A stretch of DNA of 13,949 nucleotides, from NCBI GenBank assembly GCA_036939975.1, contig JALLPB010000650.1:1-13949 (forward strand), in the 5' to 3' direction. Of the stretch, positions 1-8,713 are shown piece by piece. The stretch is from Cyclostephanos tholiformis (taxonomy: Eukaryota; Bacillariophyta; Thalassiosirophyceae; Thalassiosirales; Thalassiosiraceae). The position numbers were made by a program, and so were the translations under genes. The notes under the pieces were generated by a model. It was not told the DNA's origin and made no database searches. It saw only the letters and a list, made by a program, of their open reading frames with translations. Every line of letters starts with the position of its first letter. Position 1 is the first letter of the stretch.

Positions 1-56
<56 letters not shown>

Positions 57-110
57 GATGACAATGATAATGACAATTATGACAATGATGATGATGACAA
101 TTAAAAGTCT
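1..110. repeat. (TGA)n microsatellite
   Basis: Eighteen perfect TGA units fill positions 1-54 and run off the left edge. They are followed by an imperfect TGA/ACAATGA tail to about 110. The reading frame that starts at 55 is a product of this repeat and is not a gene. Confidence 0.95.
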
Positions 111-860
111 AATTTCTTTGAGTCATGTTCAAGTGTGTCTCTGTCATATGCTGAAAATCTACCACCATGATCACCATAAACGAATGGTTGCCACATCCTT
201 GCTGTCCTTGTCTTTATGTAGAAACACCAGCTTGGTTGCAACTGAGCATTGTTGGCTGCCCTCAGAAGGTGCCCATAGGCCTCAAGGGACATACCCAACT
301 GTCAGGAGAGGTGAAGTTCATGGTCATAGCTTGACTCAATGCTATACCAGAATGACGATGCGGTGGAGAAGTATTTTATATGGGCAGTGAGGTTGTCTAA
401 AATGGGACCATCATAACTAGACCACCTGTTAATATTCCTTTAGCCCTTTTTGATCTGGGATTTGTAAGGATGTCCTGAGGCCACCCTTAAAAAAGGCCAA
501 AGGAATACCCATTTCCCTAGGAGTGACATTTATCATGCTGCACCACCATTGTGGTAGCTTTTGAACTAATTTAACGTGTCTGGATTTTTGCTCCGGTTGT
601 GGCGGGCCAAAAAAAATTGTTTTTTTTCCACAAAAAAAAACAAGATGTTTGTTGGGAGGTGGTGGGGGGGATTATCCCTAATGAGTCTCAGGGAAAGGAG
701 GCCAGCCCCCCCAACTTCCCTCCTCCTCACACCATACTTTCGACGCCCTCCTCCTCCCTTCCTACTCTAATATTACTGATTCTAATGCAAATACAGATAC
801 AGACTTATGAACAGTGTTGTAAATTGTTTAATATTAAGATAAGATCATGAGCTAGATTAC
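111..860. other. Gene-free stretch with homopolymer tracts
   Basis: No intact gene is seen here. Two short frames exist (55-390 plus, 101-298 minus). The minus one has a protein-like mix of residues with several Trp, Phe and Tyr, but it is only 65 codons, has no recognisable domain and stops appear directly upstream. Around 608-645 there are A8 and T8 runs separated by three bases, capable of a weak A/T hairpin, then a G-rich run near 655-670 and a C-rich stretch at 700-760. Confidence 0.6.
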
Positions 861-1424
861 TCAATCCCTCCACCATTACTCCTCGTACTCGACCTGGAAG
901 GGGGGCTTCTGTTTTCACTGGCAAGTTGCATGATGATTGGCGATTCCAATTGCATGGAAGACTCGCCGTGAAGGGTGAAGGGTGATGTCATGGCGGTAGA
1001 TGTGAAATAGGATCTCCCAGGTCTTGATATGCCCATTGAGCATTTAGTGATACAAATGGATGCAGGACTGCATTCTCTCATTGGAGACAGGGTTGCAGGG
1101 GTTGCTGGGGCATTTTATCTTCTTGTGGGTGGTGCCAAAGTAACCATTGTTGGCTTCAGCATGCTCACCAAGCTTGAAGAGGCCTCAATGTAGGCCCAGA
1201 CCTACTTTCAGTTGGTCTTCCAGTCAACAGCCCTACTGGATGTGCCAATGGCCGCAAAAGCAGATGCCTTCAGCGGCCAAAAGGGGTGGCTGGACTTCCT
1301 CCTGGTTGAGGAGGAACCACACCCGGGTAGACATTCATGAAGTGACGGGCCCATAGCAGCCAGAGGTGCTTTCGGCGGCCATCAGGTGGCTGGAGTTCCT
1401 CCTGGTTGAAAATGAACCACACCC
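861..1424 (+). pseudogene. Possible decayed coding sequence, family unknown
   Basis: The frame beginning at 861 reads as protein-like for about 160 codons but is interrupted at 969 (TGA), 1008 (TAG), 1191 (TAG) and 1338 (TGA). Its best blocks are 1011-1190, which includes a hydrophobic Gly/Val/Ala-rich run, and 1194-1337. Near the end it encodes GWLDFLLVEEEPHP. About 100 bases later, in a shifted frame, a second copy encodes RWLEFLLVENEPHP. The two peptides differ mainly by similar residues (D/E, E/N), which suggests that a repeated protein segment was once translated. I do not recognise the family. It could be a relic of a transposon or of a repeat protein, or chance. Confidence 0.3.
1264..1424. 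repeat. Diverged direct repeat, two copies about 100 bp apart
   Basis: Copy 1 lies at about 1264-1324 and copy 2 at about 1366-1424. The core TTCCTCCTGGTTGA is identical. In the 34-base block from 1291 versus 1391 about 30 bases match, and a 2-base gap separates the copies further upstream. Both copies are flanked on the left by a GCGGCC motif. Confidence 0.75.
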
Positions 1425-1854
1425 TCTCCACATTGGAACGAGAGGTGCCAAGGGTCTTGTGTGAGGTGTGAGCATGGTTGCCACTCCAAAAGCCTCAGGG
1501 CAGAAAAGGAACCATAACAGGATGTCCTGGGCAATGGGAATGAAATCAGGGACAACATAGGTTTTCCTTGATGCATCATCTCCCTCGATGATGTTGTTGT
1601 TTTTGAGGGAGACATTGTCCTTGTGTCATTGATCATTGTGGCCATAGTTGATGGTGGTGTGGAGGATGATATATTTATGAGGGAGAAGCTGCTGGTTGCT
1701 GTGTATTTTTGTTAGTGTTTTTGTATGGTGTATTGTAGTGTAATAATTTAGCAGGACACTGGTAGTGCTGTGGTAGCATATGGTACAATATTTTACCACA
1801 TGAGTGGCATTTGATCCTGCCAGTTTCTTGTTTTTGCCAAGAATTGTGCCACGT
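1425..1854. other. Gene-free stretch
   Basis: Only short frames occur (for example 1382-1645 and 1626-1952 on the minus strand). They show no domain, no start context and no conservation signal that I can see. The DNA is GT-rich on the plus strand from about 1630 to 1780. Confidence 0.5.
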
Positions 1855-2007
1855 TCAACTTTGGCAAATATTTGCCAAGTTGGGAATTTTCTTCTGCCAA
1901 GTTTTCTTGTCGTAGTATGTTTTTCACTAATTCTGCCCATAACATCTGCCAACTACAAATTCGGCTACCAAGTTTTGAAACTTGGCAGCCAAGTTTGAAG
2001 TTGGCAG
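1855..2007. repeat. Inverted-repeat cluster built on TTGGC/GCCAA
   Basis: An 18-bp perfect palindrome, TTGGCAAATATTTGCCAA, lies within about 1857-1877. It is flanked by further complementary AACTT and AAGTT. A larger imperfect inverted repeat has 30-base arms at 1946-1975 and 1978-2007, separated by TG, with 26 of 30 positions complementary. The words GCCAA or TTGGC recur about eight times between 1835 and 2007. This resembles the folded core of a small non-autonomous element or an array of binding sites. No terminal duplication could be defined. Confidence 0.7.
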
Positions 2008-2829
2008 TGGTTTTTCAACTTGAAGAAACATGAAAATTCAAGTGGACACTAGAAGGCAAGTATTTTGCACAATCAACTCAGATGAGGAAAAAGAACAAGG
2101 AAATCCACAGAAAGAGTTTTCTCTTCTCCATCTCCTCTCACAAAAATCACTTCCCCTCCCCCAATGCCATTGTTGTCCATCCAATGGATTACTTTCCTGG
2201 AAGACACCAAAAGTCACAAGTACCATACCATAGCAGGAACTCTATTAGTTGCAACACATGGAAGATTTTATTTTTATTATTTTTCTACAGCAATGCAGTA
2301 CTCTGCTCTCAAAGAAACACACTGAGTATCGTGTATCATGCGATACTAAGAAGTGTACCCCCCCACCCACTGTCCAAAATTGGGCTGAAGTAAGATGAGG
2401 ATGACTTGGTCCTCATTGGCAAAAATATATTTCCGGACAACTGGGGTGAGTGGGCATTGCTTCAATGCAGCGGCACAAGGAAAGCATGATCAGAGGCTTG
2501 AAAAACTTGTAGAAAATAGCAAATATATTAAAGAATACATTAGTTTCACTTAAAAAATTTTGATTGCATTATGTATGGCGATCTTACTTACCTTTAAAAT
2601 AGAAGCTGCTGGAAGGCGGTGGGCAGGAGGGACTATGGTCATTGTATTATTTGCGTCTTTGGTTGTGTGTTATGTTGTGTTTGTGGTGCGCTGTTGGTTT
2701 TGAGCCCACCATTGGTCAAGTTCTGATATCTAAATGAAACCTACATATGTAGGCTTAAATATTAAAATACAAGAAAATATCGTTCGGGTGGGTTGCATTT
2801 TTCAATTCTTAAAGCATTAGAAAATCTGA
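2008..2829. other. Gene-free stretch
   Basis: Frames at 2030-2233 and 2082-2393 are short, overlap each other in different frames and match no family that I know. A GGTAAGTAAG splice-donor-like word occurs on the minus strand near 2584-2593 without a convincing exon beside it. Otherwise the DNA is AT-rich. Confidence 0.5.
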
Positions 2830-3141
2830 TTCTCTCATTTTAGCTTTTTCTATTTTGATACTAATTCCACCATTGGATTTCATTGTCTCGAGCTCCAGTC
2901 TCAATGTGGTTGTGGTTTTTGTAGTGAATATGATGCATTAAGAGGTGGTGGCACTGCTTCAGATGTTTTACCCCTTCCAGCTAGATCAGCCACTGCCAAT
3001 GTGGGGACAGTTTGTGGTGAACCTTATTGCCAATGTGGTGTGGTGGGGGGGGATCCATGTATTGATCTGGTGATGAATATATTTTTGAGCAGAACAAGGG
3101 TAAAATTACAGTGTGATTTGGATGGAAATTGCGTTTTGTGA
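2830..3141 (+). other. ATG-less cysteine-rich open frame
   Basis: The frame opens after a TGA at 2827 and runs to the TGA at 3139. It has no ATG until late, so it would need an upstream exon or be a fossil. From 2881 it encodes about 86 residues with ten cysteines, grouped as QCGCGFC, VCGEPYCQCG and a later CDLDGNC. The Cys grouping hints at a small disulfide- or metal-binding fold. A pyrimidine-rich CTCATTTTAG just upstream (about 2834-2843) could act as a splice acceptor. No partner exon was found and I cannot name a family. Confidence 0.25.
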
Positions 3142-3660
3142 GGATTTCTTATGTTTTTTGTATGTAATGTCTACATATTAACAAAAAGAGACCTTGCGGT
3201 ACAAAACATTATTGCCAAAGAATAATGCCCCAAGGATGTGCGACATATTAATCTAATGCAGATTTTCACACTGAATTGATTGGTGCCCTCTATTTGGCCC
3301 AAATCTTAATGCTTCAGGGGTGATTTTTATGAAAAAGGCAAAAAATGATTTAAGCATTTAAGATGGGCATGCCCCACCCAAACGATGAGATTTTTGCTTT
3401 ATCTAACCACTGGGAAAACTGTACAGAAAAACTTTAATTAAGGGGAAAATTTTGTATTGATTATTACTTCAATTTTATTATATAATTCCTTAATTGACAT
3501 ATAAGTAAAAATATTTGTTTCTGAATTCAAGTATCTCAGGTCTCAAGTTAGTTTGATTCAAGTGACAGTTGGAGTATTTGCAGTTCTGGTATCTATTCAC
3601 TGTGCAGGAACTCCCTCAAGAAATCCAGCATATGGAATATCCAACTTTCTTTACCTTATG
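3142..3660. other. AT-rich gene-free stretch
   Basis: No frame, RNA gene or strong repeat is evident. The stretch is AT-rich and rich in stop codons on both strands. Confidence 0.6.
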
Positions 3661-3663
3661 GAA

Positions 3664-3853
3664 ATCCTACCTTTTTGCACTAGTTTTTAGCTGCATCCTA
3701 CCTTTTTTTGTAGAATTTCCTGAACTCCAAGTGGGTGAGAGGGGCTTTTTGGCATGCCTTCTAGCCAAAATTACATGAGGTGGTAGAATATTCCCTCACT
3801 CTTCAAAAGAGAAGCAGAAAATTCTACCTTTTTTGTAGAGAAACCTGATCTCC
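3664..3853. repeat. Dispersed TCCTACCTTTTT repeat, three copies
   Basis: A short copy lies at 3664-3675 and longer copies at 3695-3728 and 3821-3853. The longer two share the order CTACC, a T-run, GTAGA, then CCTGA and CTCC with small changes between. In both, CTAC and GTAG flank the T-run and could pair as a small hairpin. Confidence 0.6.
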
Positions 3854-3929
3854 CCTTTTTACTAAGTCCTCTGTGCATAGATAGGAAAATAGAGTCATGA
3901 CACAACCAACCAAACAATATCACAAAAAT

Positions 3930-4880
3930 GATAGGAGGGGTCTGTGGGCTGGAGACTCCCCAGTGCATCAGTGGTGATGCACAGGGTGGACAACTTGCCC
4001 CGTGCACTGCCACACTGCCCTGCCCCAGCATTGTCAGGGGTTGGTGGTGGGGCAATGCCATTGAGGGGGCAGTGGGGTGTTGTCAGGGAAGAGGGGGGCA
4101 GTGTGACGAACGAGGAGGGAGTCATTAAGCAGCATTTGAGGGGGGACGCAGTGGTGCATTGGGCAGTTTGCTGTCAGGCAGTGTTGCCAGGGAGAGGCAG
4201 CAGCCGGGGGGGGGGAGGAGGGGGAAAAGGTGGACATATGGGATGAAGGATGATGCCGAGGGCAAATTATTCATGGGAGAATGTGCGGTATGAGGAAGTC
4301 GGAGGGGGGGGGGAAGAATGAGGGGGGTACGACAAGGAGCAGCTGCAATGGTGGTGTCAGCAGGGCATGCCGGGGGGGCAGAGAATTGGGGAGGATGGGT
4401 GGGAAGGATGCTTCAATGGTGATAAGACTGACGATGATTGTGCAAATGATGCCAACAAGGGTAGTCTGGCAATGGATGTTGTCATCAACAACATTGATCC
4501 AGGGGGATGAGGACTTCTGGGGATGAAGGATAGGGGAAGAAGGGGCATATGTCATTGACAAAGTGGTTGTGGCTGTAGCATTTGGGAGGTTGGATGACAG
4601 TGCAATGGTCAGTGTTGTTGGGGGAAGGTGGTGGGGGGTGGGCGTGATACCGAGTATGACATGCTCGTGGCAGGCCATGGCATTGGGGATGGGCGGCTGA
4701 GGGATGGATGATGCAGGCCGTGGGCTGTGGTGTTTGGGGGAGATGTGGTTAGGGGTTGTGACAGGCAATGTCAGGGGGCTGTGGTGATGCGATGCCCTCG
4801 AGGGCGATCGGGGAGGAGGGGTGGAGGGTGGAGGGGTCGCCGTCCACAGGCGGACGATGCCACTGCCGCCGACGAATTGG
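3930..4880. other. G-rich, strand-asymmetric low-complexity block
   Basis: The plus strand is strongly G- and GT-rich with runs of seven to ten G, for example near 4206-4224, 4301-4313, 4325-4331 and 4371-4377. The minus strand therefore shows a 205-codon Pro/Ser/Thr/His-rich frame (4271-4888) and the plus strand several Gly-rich frames. All mirror the base composition and none has a domain. The clustered G-runs could form G-quadruplexes. Confidence 0.6.
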
Positions 4881-4906
4881 CCCCCCAAAACATTACCCCA
4901 GTTTAG

Positions 4907-4939
4907 ACAACATAAAATTCTAGTATTTATTTATGTTGT
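4907..4939. repeat. 10-bp perfect hairpin
   Basis: ACAACATAAA at 4907-4916 is exactly complementary to TTTATGTTGT at 4930-4939, leaving a 13-base loop. The run of T expected after an intrinsic terminator is absent and would not apply to a eukaryote in any case. Function unknown. Confidence 0.6.
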
Positions 4940-5039
4940 GCATCATTTACATTGCATTTTATTATTCATGAATGCCGCCCTAACTGGGCCGGTTGGGTTT
5001 TATTTTTTTATGTGTAAACAAATCCCCCCCCTGAAAACG

Positions 5040-5410
5040 TCTCGATACTCGCCTTGTCGAGTGAATCAGATCCAACCACTCCATAAAAAGTTAGCTAGTA
5101 ATGTTGTGTGGCTAGCAATGCCAAAGGATGGCCATCAAACAATGGTGAGGGGCCAAACAAAGGTTTGTCATGGTAGTGGTCCTACCACCACCTACCCTAC
5201 CATAAATCCCACCACCCCATAAAAACTGAACTGATTCTCCCCTTGTCGGAGAATTCGGATTCAGCCATGTTGCCAATCTTGAGACAATAGTGTGACGAGG
5301 TTACTGATGTGGAGGAGAGGATGTCCAGTGACTGGAACAATGCCAACCTAGAATGGTTCGGGTGGTGGTCCTACCACCAACCCTACCACTCAACCCCCCC
5401 CACTCCCTGT
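5040..5410. repeat. Diverged 189-bp tandem duplication with paired hairpins
   Basis: Two units follow each other with a constant offset of 189 bases. Hairpin A1 has the stem ACTCG/CGAGT at 5047-5062, and A2 has ATTCTCC/GGAGAAT at 5234-5254. They share the loop core CCTTGT. Hairpin B1 has GTGGT/ACCAC at 5176-5188, and B2 has TGGTGGT/ACCACCA at 5363-5379. They share the loop CCT and a following CCTACCA. The A-to-B distance is 129 bases in both units. Sequence between the hairpins is much more diverged. The copies lie upstream of the DNAAF11 homologue, starting about 600 bp before its ATG. Confidence 0.6.
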
Positions 5411-5644
5411 AATTCGTGACTGCATGGTGACGAACAGAAAGACACCAATAAGGTACTAACCTGCTTTATGTGTATCATTAGCATGCTTCAACATAGGAAT
5501 TCGTTCTACCCAAAAAGGTATGCGCACTGATAGAGAGAGTGTTCTCCCTCTACTACGAAATGCTGCCGCCCCGGTTTATTATTTTGTTAAGTTACACAGG
5601 CATCGCAGCAACGATGTCAGAGGAGGAATAATAATTATAATAAT
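5411..5644 (+). promoter_or_regulatory. Upstream region of the DNAAF11 homologue
   Basis: A 234-base gap lies between the tandem duplication and the start codon. It turns AT-rich close to the start, with an AATAATAATTATAATAAT tract directly before the ATG. No confident TATA box, X-box or splice site was identified. The 5' UTR presumably lies here. Confidence 0.35.
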
Positions 5645-7204
5645 ATGGAGTCCGCGTCATCTCTTCATAACGCCACCGATAAGGGAGAGCGCGGGGAGAA
5701 TTTCACACCAATGTTTCCGCAGGAATCCAAACGCATCGTCACCCTCGCCCTCCTGCGAAAGCGGTCTGAGCACAATGAGGGACTAGTCTCCTCCCTCGAG
5801 GAACTGGCATTGCATCAAGAGGAACTCCAATCGATCGGTCCCGTCCTAGGTCGAACTTGTGGCAAGACGCTCAAAATTTTGTTGTTGCAAAACAACGTCA
5901 TCGAACGAATGGTGCCGTCGGAGCTGAAATTGTTTCGCTCATTGGAATATTTGAATTTGGCCTTGAATAATATTACAAAAGTCGAGGGAGTCAGTAGTAT
6001 GGAATGGCTTAGAAAGCTTGACCTAACTTTGAATTTTATAGACTTCGATTCTTTGGAGGAGAGCACGAACGAATTGAGTGAATGTCGGAGTTTGGAGGAG
6101 TTATTCTTACTCGGAAATCCTTGCATGGGCATTTCCAATGACGGCGATGATCAAATTGGATGGAAGGGCTGCCGTGCGTACATTGTTGCGCGCTTGTCGA
6201 ATCTGAAATATTTGGATGGGAAGGAGATAAAGCGATCGGAACGAATCCTTGCCACGCAACAACTCCCTACATTGACGTCGGATCTTCATTCGTTGGCCGA
6301 GTCTCGCAAACAGGATCGTCAGATTCAGTATCGAGCGAAGGGGCTGAACACTGGAAAGGGAAATGACAGTAACTACATATCGGACGATGCGCCGACGCAT
6401 CACAATCCCGAAACACGGACAAAAATCAGTAATGAATCATACCAACAAAAGCATGCCAAGGAGAAACAAGAATCGGCAAACCGAGCTCCTGAGCTGAAGG
6501 GTGAAAAAGAGTGGGAGGAAGATCATTTCAGTACAGTGATGAAAGTGAGGAAATGTGAGGAGCGTGATAGAGAGTGGGAAAGTAGCAACCTGCCAGGGAT
6601 AAGGCATCGGCAGGATGATGATGTGACAAGGCAGGATGGAGGGATCAAGCAGTGCAACCATGGGAAGTATCAATTTTGGTTTGAAGAGGAATACGCGACG
6701 GACAGAAAATCAAGCAACTTGATTATGCGCGTCGCCACTCCGAAATATCTATCCACCTCACTCATTGACGTGGACATCCATCCAACATACGTCAGCGTGA
6801 TCATAAAATCGAAGGTATTGCGTGTGGTACTGCCAGTGGAGGTGCTCCCCGACAGGAGCGTTGCGCGCCGGATTACCGCGTCGGGTCATTTGGAACTGAC
6901 AATGCCAGAGGTTCGCCCGAGCCAGGTAATGATTGGACTGGCACATGTTACTTATCTGAATGGCAGAAATCGACATGCAACGAAAAAAGTCGGTAGTGAT
7001 CATACTGGTAGTGCCGAGTGTACGTCAATCAATGAGAATAAGTGTCATCAGAAAAGAGAGCGGCTAGGAGAGTCCCTGATGAAAGCGGCAGGTGTGGTGG
7101 ACTCATTGAAAATTGTTCAGAGCCAGTGCTCTGACGCAAAGTCAGCTCCAAGCCGTTGTGATCACAGTGACGAAGATGAGGATGACCCACCCCCATTGAT
7201 ATGA
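5645..7204 (+). CDS. DNAAF11: DNAAF11/LRRC6/TilB-like dynein assembly factor
   Basis: This 519-residue single-exon frame encodes an axonemal dynein preassembly factor. The family acts in the cytoplasm with chaperones and R2TP-type complexes to build dynein arms before transport into cilia. Residues 31-46 match the family N-terminus (LLRKRSEHNEG). Leucine-rich repeats follow at about 51-160, with SLEELALHQEEL, LLLQNNVIERM, SLEYLNLALNNITKVEG and LFLLGNPC. An LRR-cap follows at about 176-205 (GCRAYIVARLSNLKYLDGKE and SERI). Residues 211-340 are charged and low-complexity. A CS/p23-like beta domain lies at about 341-425 (YQFWFEEEY to LELTMPEV). The tail is acidic and ends DEDEDDPPPLI. Length is slightly above the roughly 466 residues of the human protein. 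Met1 is used here, but Met23 (5711) would leave the N-terminal spacing typical of the family. The gene is convergent with COX11. Confidence 0.9.
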   Translation: MESASSLHNATDKGERGENFTPMFPQESKRIVTLALLRKRSEHNEGLVSSLEELALHQEELQSIGPVLGRTCGKTLKILLLQNNVIERMVPSELKLFRSLEYLNLALNNITKVEGVSSMEWLRKLDLTLNFIDFDSLEESTNELSECRSLEELFLLGNPCMGISNDGDDQIGWKGCRAYIVARLSNLKYLDGKEIKRSERILATQQLPTLTSDLHSLAESRKQDRQIQYRAKGLNTGKGNDSNYISDDAPTHHNPETRTKISNESYQQKHAKEKQESANRAPELKGEKEWEEDHFSTVMKVRKCEERDREWESSNLPGIRHRQDDDVTRQDGGIKQCNHGKYQFWFEEEYATDRKSSNLIMRVATPKYLSTSLIDVDIHPTYVSVIIKSKVLRVVLPVEVLPDRSVARRITASGHLELTMPEVRPSQVMIGLAHVTYLNGRNRHATKKVGSDHTGSAECTSINENKCHQKRERLGESLMKAAGVVDSLKIVQSQCSDAKSAPSRCDHSDEDEDDPPPLI

Positions 7205-7603
7205 AGTGATGAGAAATGATATGATTCATTTACGGACAGCTCAACAGCTTCACCCCAATGTTATGTCGGTGTTCTATCTTTCCCCGTGTACCAAATAGAT
7301 GCGCATACAAATGCATCATAGTAATTCATTTACGATTGCCCAACTAACATATTAGACAAAAGTTATGCTCTCATCGCGATATAAGTCGTGTGGCTACAAA
7401 GATGAATTTGCATCGATTGCTTTGAGAGAATGCTTTTCTGCGCAGAGGTTCGATCTTTCACACTGAAAATTTCCGTCCGGAAAAAAGGGTCAATCGTAGT
7501 TCTTCCCCACAGCCGTGTTTCACGGCGCCCCTCCCACATAAATGTCCCTTTATCAAATCGTGTAAAGACGAATGCCACGGCCAAGAACATCATTCATTCC
7601 TCT
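7205..7603. other. Convergent intergenic region
   Basis: This 399-bp region between two stop codons should hold both 3' UTRs. Short frames at 7363-7593 (minus) and 7430-7618 (plus) overlap one another and look like chance. ATTCATTTACG occurs twice (about 7223 and 7324). I see no RNA gene. Confidence 0.5.
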
Positions 7604-8713
7604 TCATGCCGCCTTTAAAACTTCTCCATCGTCATCGTCGCCATCACTACTGACCTTGTCCTCGTCCTCGTCATCGTCATAATCGACGTCCGTCTGGAAG
7701 AAGGTGTAACTCAACGTGACGTTATTGACGTGCCTGAGCTGTGGGTCGTCGACGATCTCCGGATCGATGAAGAAGAACACCGGCATATCAACCGTCTCTC
7801 CGGGCAACAGCCTCTGCTCCTCGAAGCAGAAGCATTGTATCTTATTGAAGTACAACCCGACCTTGGGTGGATGTACGTTGTAGGTGGCGACGCCGGTGAT
7901 GGCCTTGTCGGATTTGTTCGTGGCCGTGAAGAAGGAAAGCGCCGTCTCGCCCGGTACGACCTTCACGTCGAGCTGCGCGGGCACGAACGTCCAGGGCAGG
8001 ACGTCCCCCACCGTCGAGTCGAACCGTACCGTGATGAGGCGGCCGTCCTTGCGCGGGCGCAACGACGCGAGCTTCGCCGCGGCTTCCTCGTCGGTCCACG
8101 TCCTTCCCCCCCGCGATGCGGCCGCGGCGCCGCCGCCATGGCCGATCCCGGACGATCCTCCCGGCAGCATCTCGCGCGGGACGTTGCTCGCGGCGATCAG
8201 CTTTTCCCACAGCGCCCTCGAGATTCCCGGTCCGGGACCTCCGCCGCCGCCAGACGATGACGATTCGCGTGCCTCGCGCCTTTCGGCCCAATCGGATAGC
8301 GAGACTCGCTGCGTCGTTCCTCCGAAGCCCGTCGTCTGACAGAAGACCTTGTACAGCGGGACGGCGGCGTAGGTGGCGCCGAGTGCGCCTATCACGGTCG
8401 CTGCCGCGTACCATGCCAATCGAGCGTTTCGCTCGTCCGTCGACGATCCCGAGGAGGGGCCGCCGCCGCCGCCGGTCGGCTCGATGCCATCCCTACGACG
8501 GTAGTGCTCGTATGCGCGACGTTGTGCCAGGGCAGCCCTCCGCCGCTCGGCGAGGAGCTCGGCGGCAGCCGTCGTCTTCTCGCCGGAGGGCTTGCCTCCG
8601 AGCCCGCGACGCGTTAATTGCAGGAAGGAGGTGGAGGCGGGGTCCTCGCCGCATCGTCTCATCTTGAGGGAGGTCCTCGATGAAAGGTGGAAGAGGGATG
8701 GTTGGCGCATCAT
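7604..8713 (-). CDS. COX11: Cytochrome c oxidase assembly protein COX11
   Basis: This 369-residue protein delivers copper to the CuB site of cytochrome c oxidase subunit 1 at the mitochondrial inner membrane. Residues 1-40 are rich in Arg, Ser and Leu, as expected of a mitochondrial presequence. A transmembrane helix lies at about 99-118 (LAWYAAATVIGALGATYAAV), followed by the family motif VPLYKVFCQTTGFGGT, which contains one conserved Cys. The Ig-like copper domain spans about 224-340 with VRFDSTVGDVLPWTFVP, YNVHPPKVGLYFNKIQCFCF (copper-binding CFC at 294-296), VDMPVFFFIDPE and LSYTFFQ. Two additions stand out: an insertion of about 80 residues at 142-222, rich in Gly, Ser and Ala, and an acidic tail of about 25 residues. 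The gene is clearly more GC-rich than its neighbours. Confidence 0.95.
   Translation of the reverse strand: MMRQPSLFHLSSRTSLKMRRCGEDPASTSFLQLTRRGLGGKPSGEKTTAAAELLAERRRAALAQRRAYEHYRRRDGIEPTGGGGGPSSGSSTDERNARLAWYAAATVIGALGATYAAVPLYKVFCQTTGFGGTTQRVSLSDWAERREARESSSSGGGGGPGPGISRALWEKLIAASNVPREMLPGGSSGIGHGGGAAAASRGGRTWTDEEAAAKLASLRPRKDGRLITVRFDSTVGDVLPWTFVPAQLDVKVVPGETALSFFTATNKSDKAITGVATYNVHPPKVGLYFNKIQCFCFEEQRLLPGETVDMPVFFFIDPEIVDDPQLRHVNNVTLSYTFFQTDVDYDDDEDEDKVSSDGDDDDGEVLKAA

Noticed and set aside
1804..1998. 64-codon plus-strand frame across the inverted-repeat cluster
   Set aside because: The frame runs through palindromic repeat DNA and its residues follow the repeated GCCAAG word. No domain is seen.
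4271..4888. 205-codon minus-strand Pro/Ser/Thr-rich frame
   Set aside because: Its composition simply mirrors the G-rich plus strand. It has no domain, overlaps several similar-length Gly-rich plus-strand frames, and has no start or splice support.
7363..7593. Minus-strand 76-codon frame just downstream of the COX11 stop
   Set aside because: It starts 10 bases after the COX11 stop with a hydrophobic N-terminus, but has no conserved motif and lies where the 3' UTR is expected.
7730..8667. Long frames of 150-190 codons overlapping COX11 on both strands
   Set aside because: The high GC of COX11 removes stop codons in the other frames. The COX11 frame itself carries unmistakable conserved motifs, so these are shadows.
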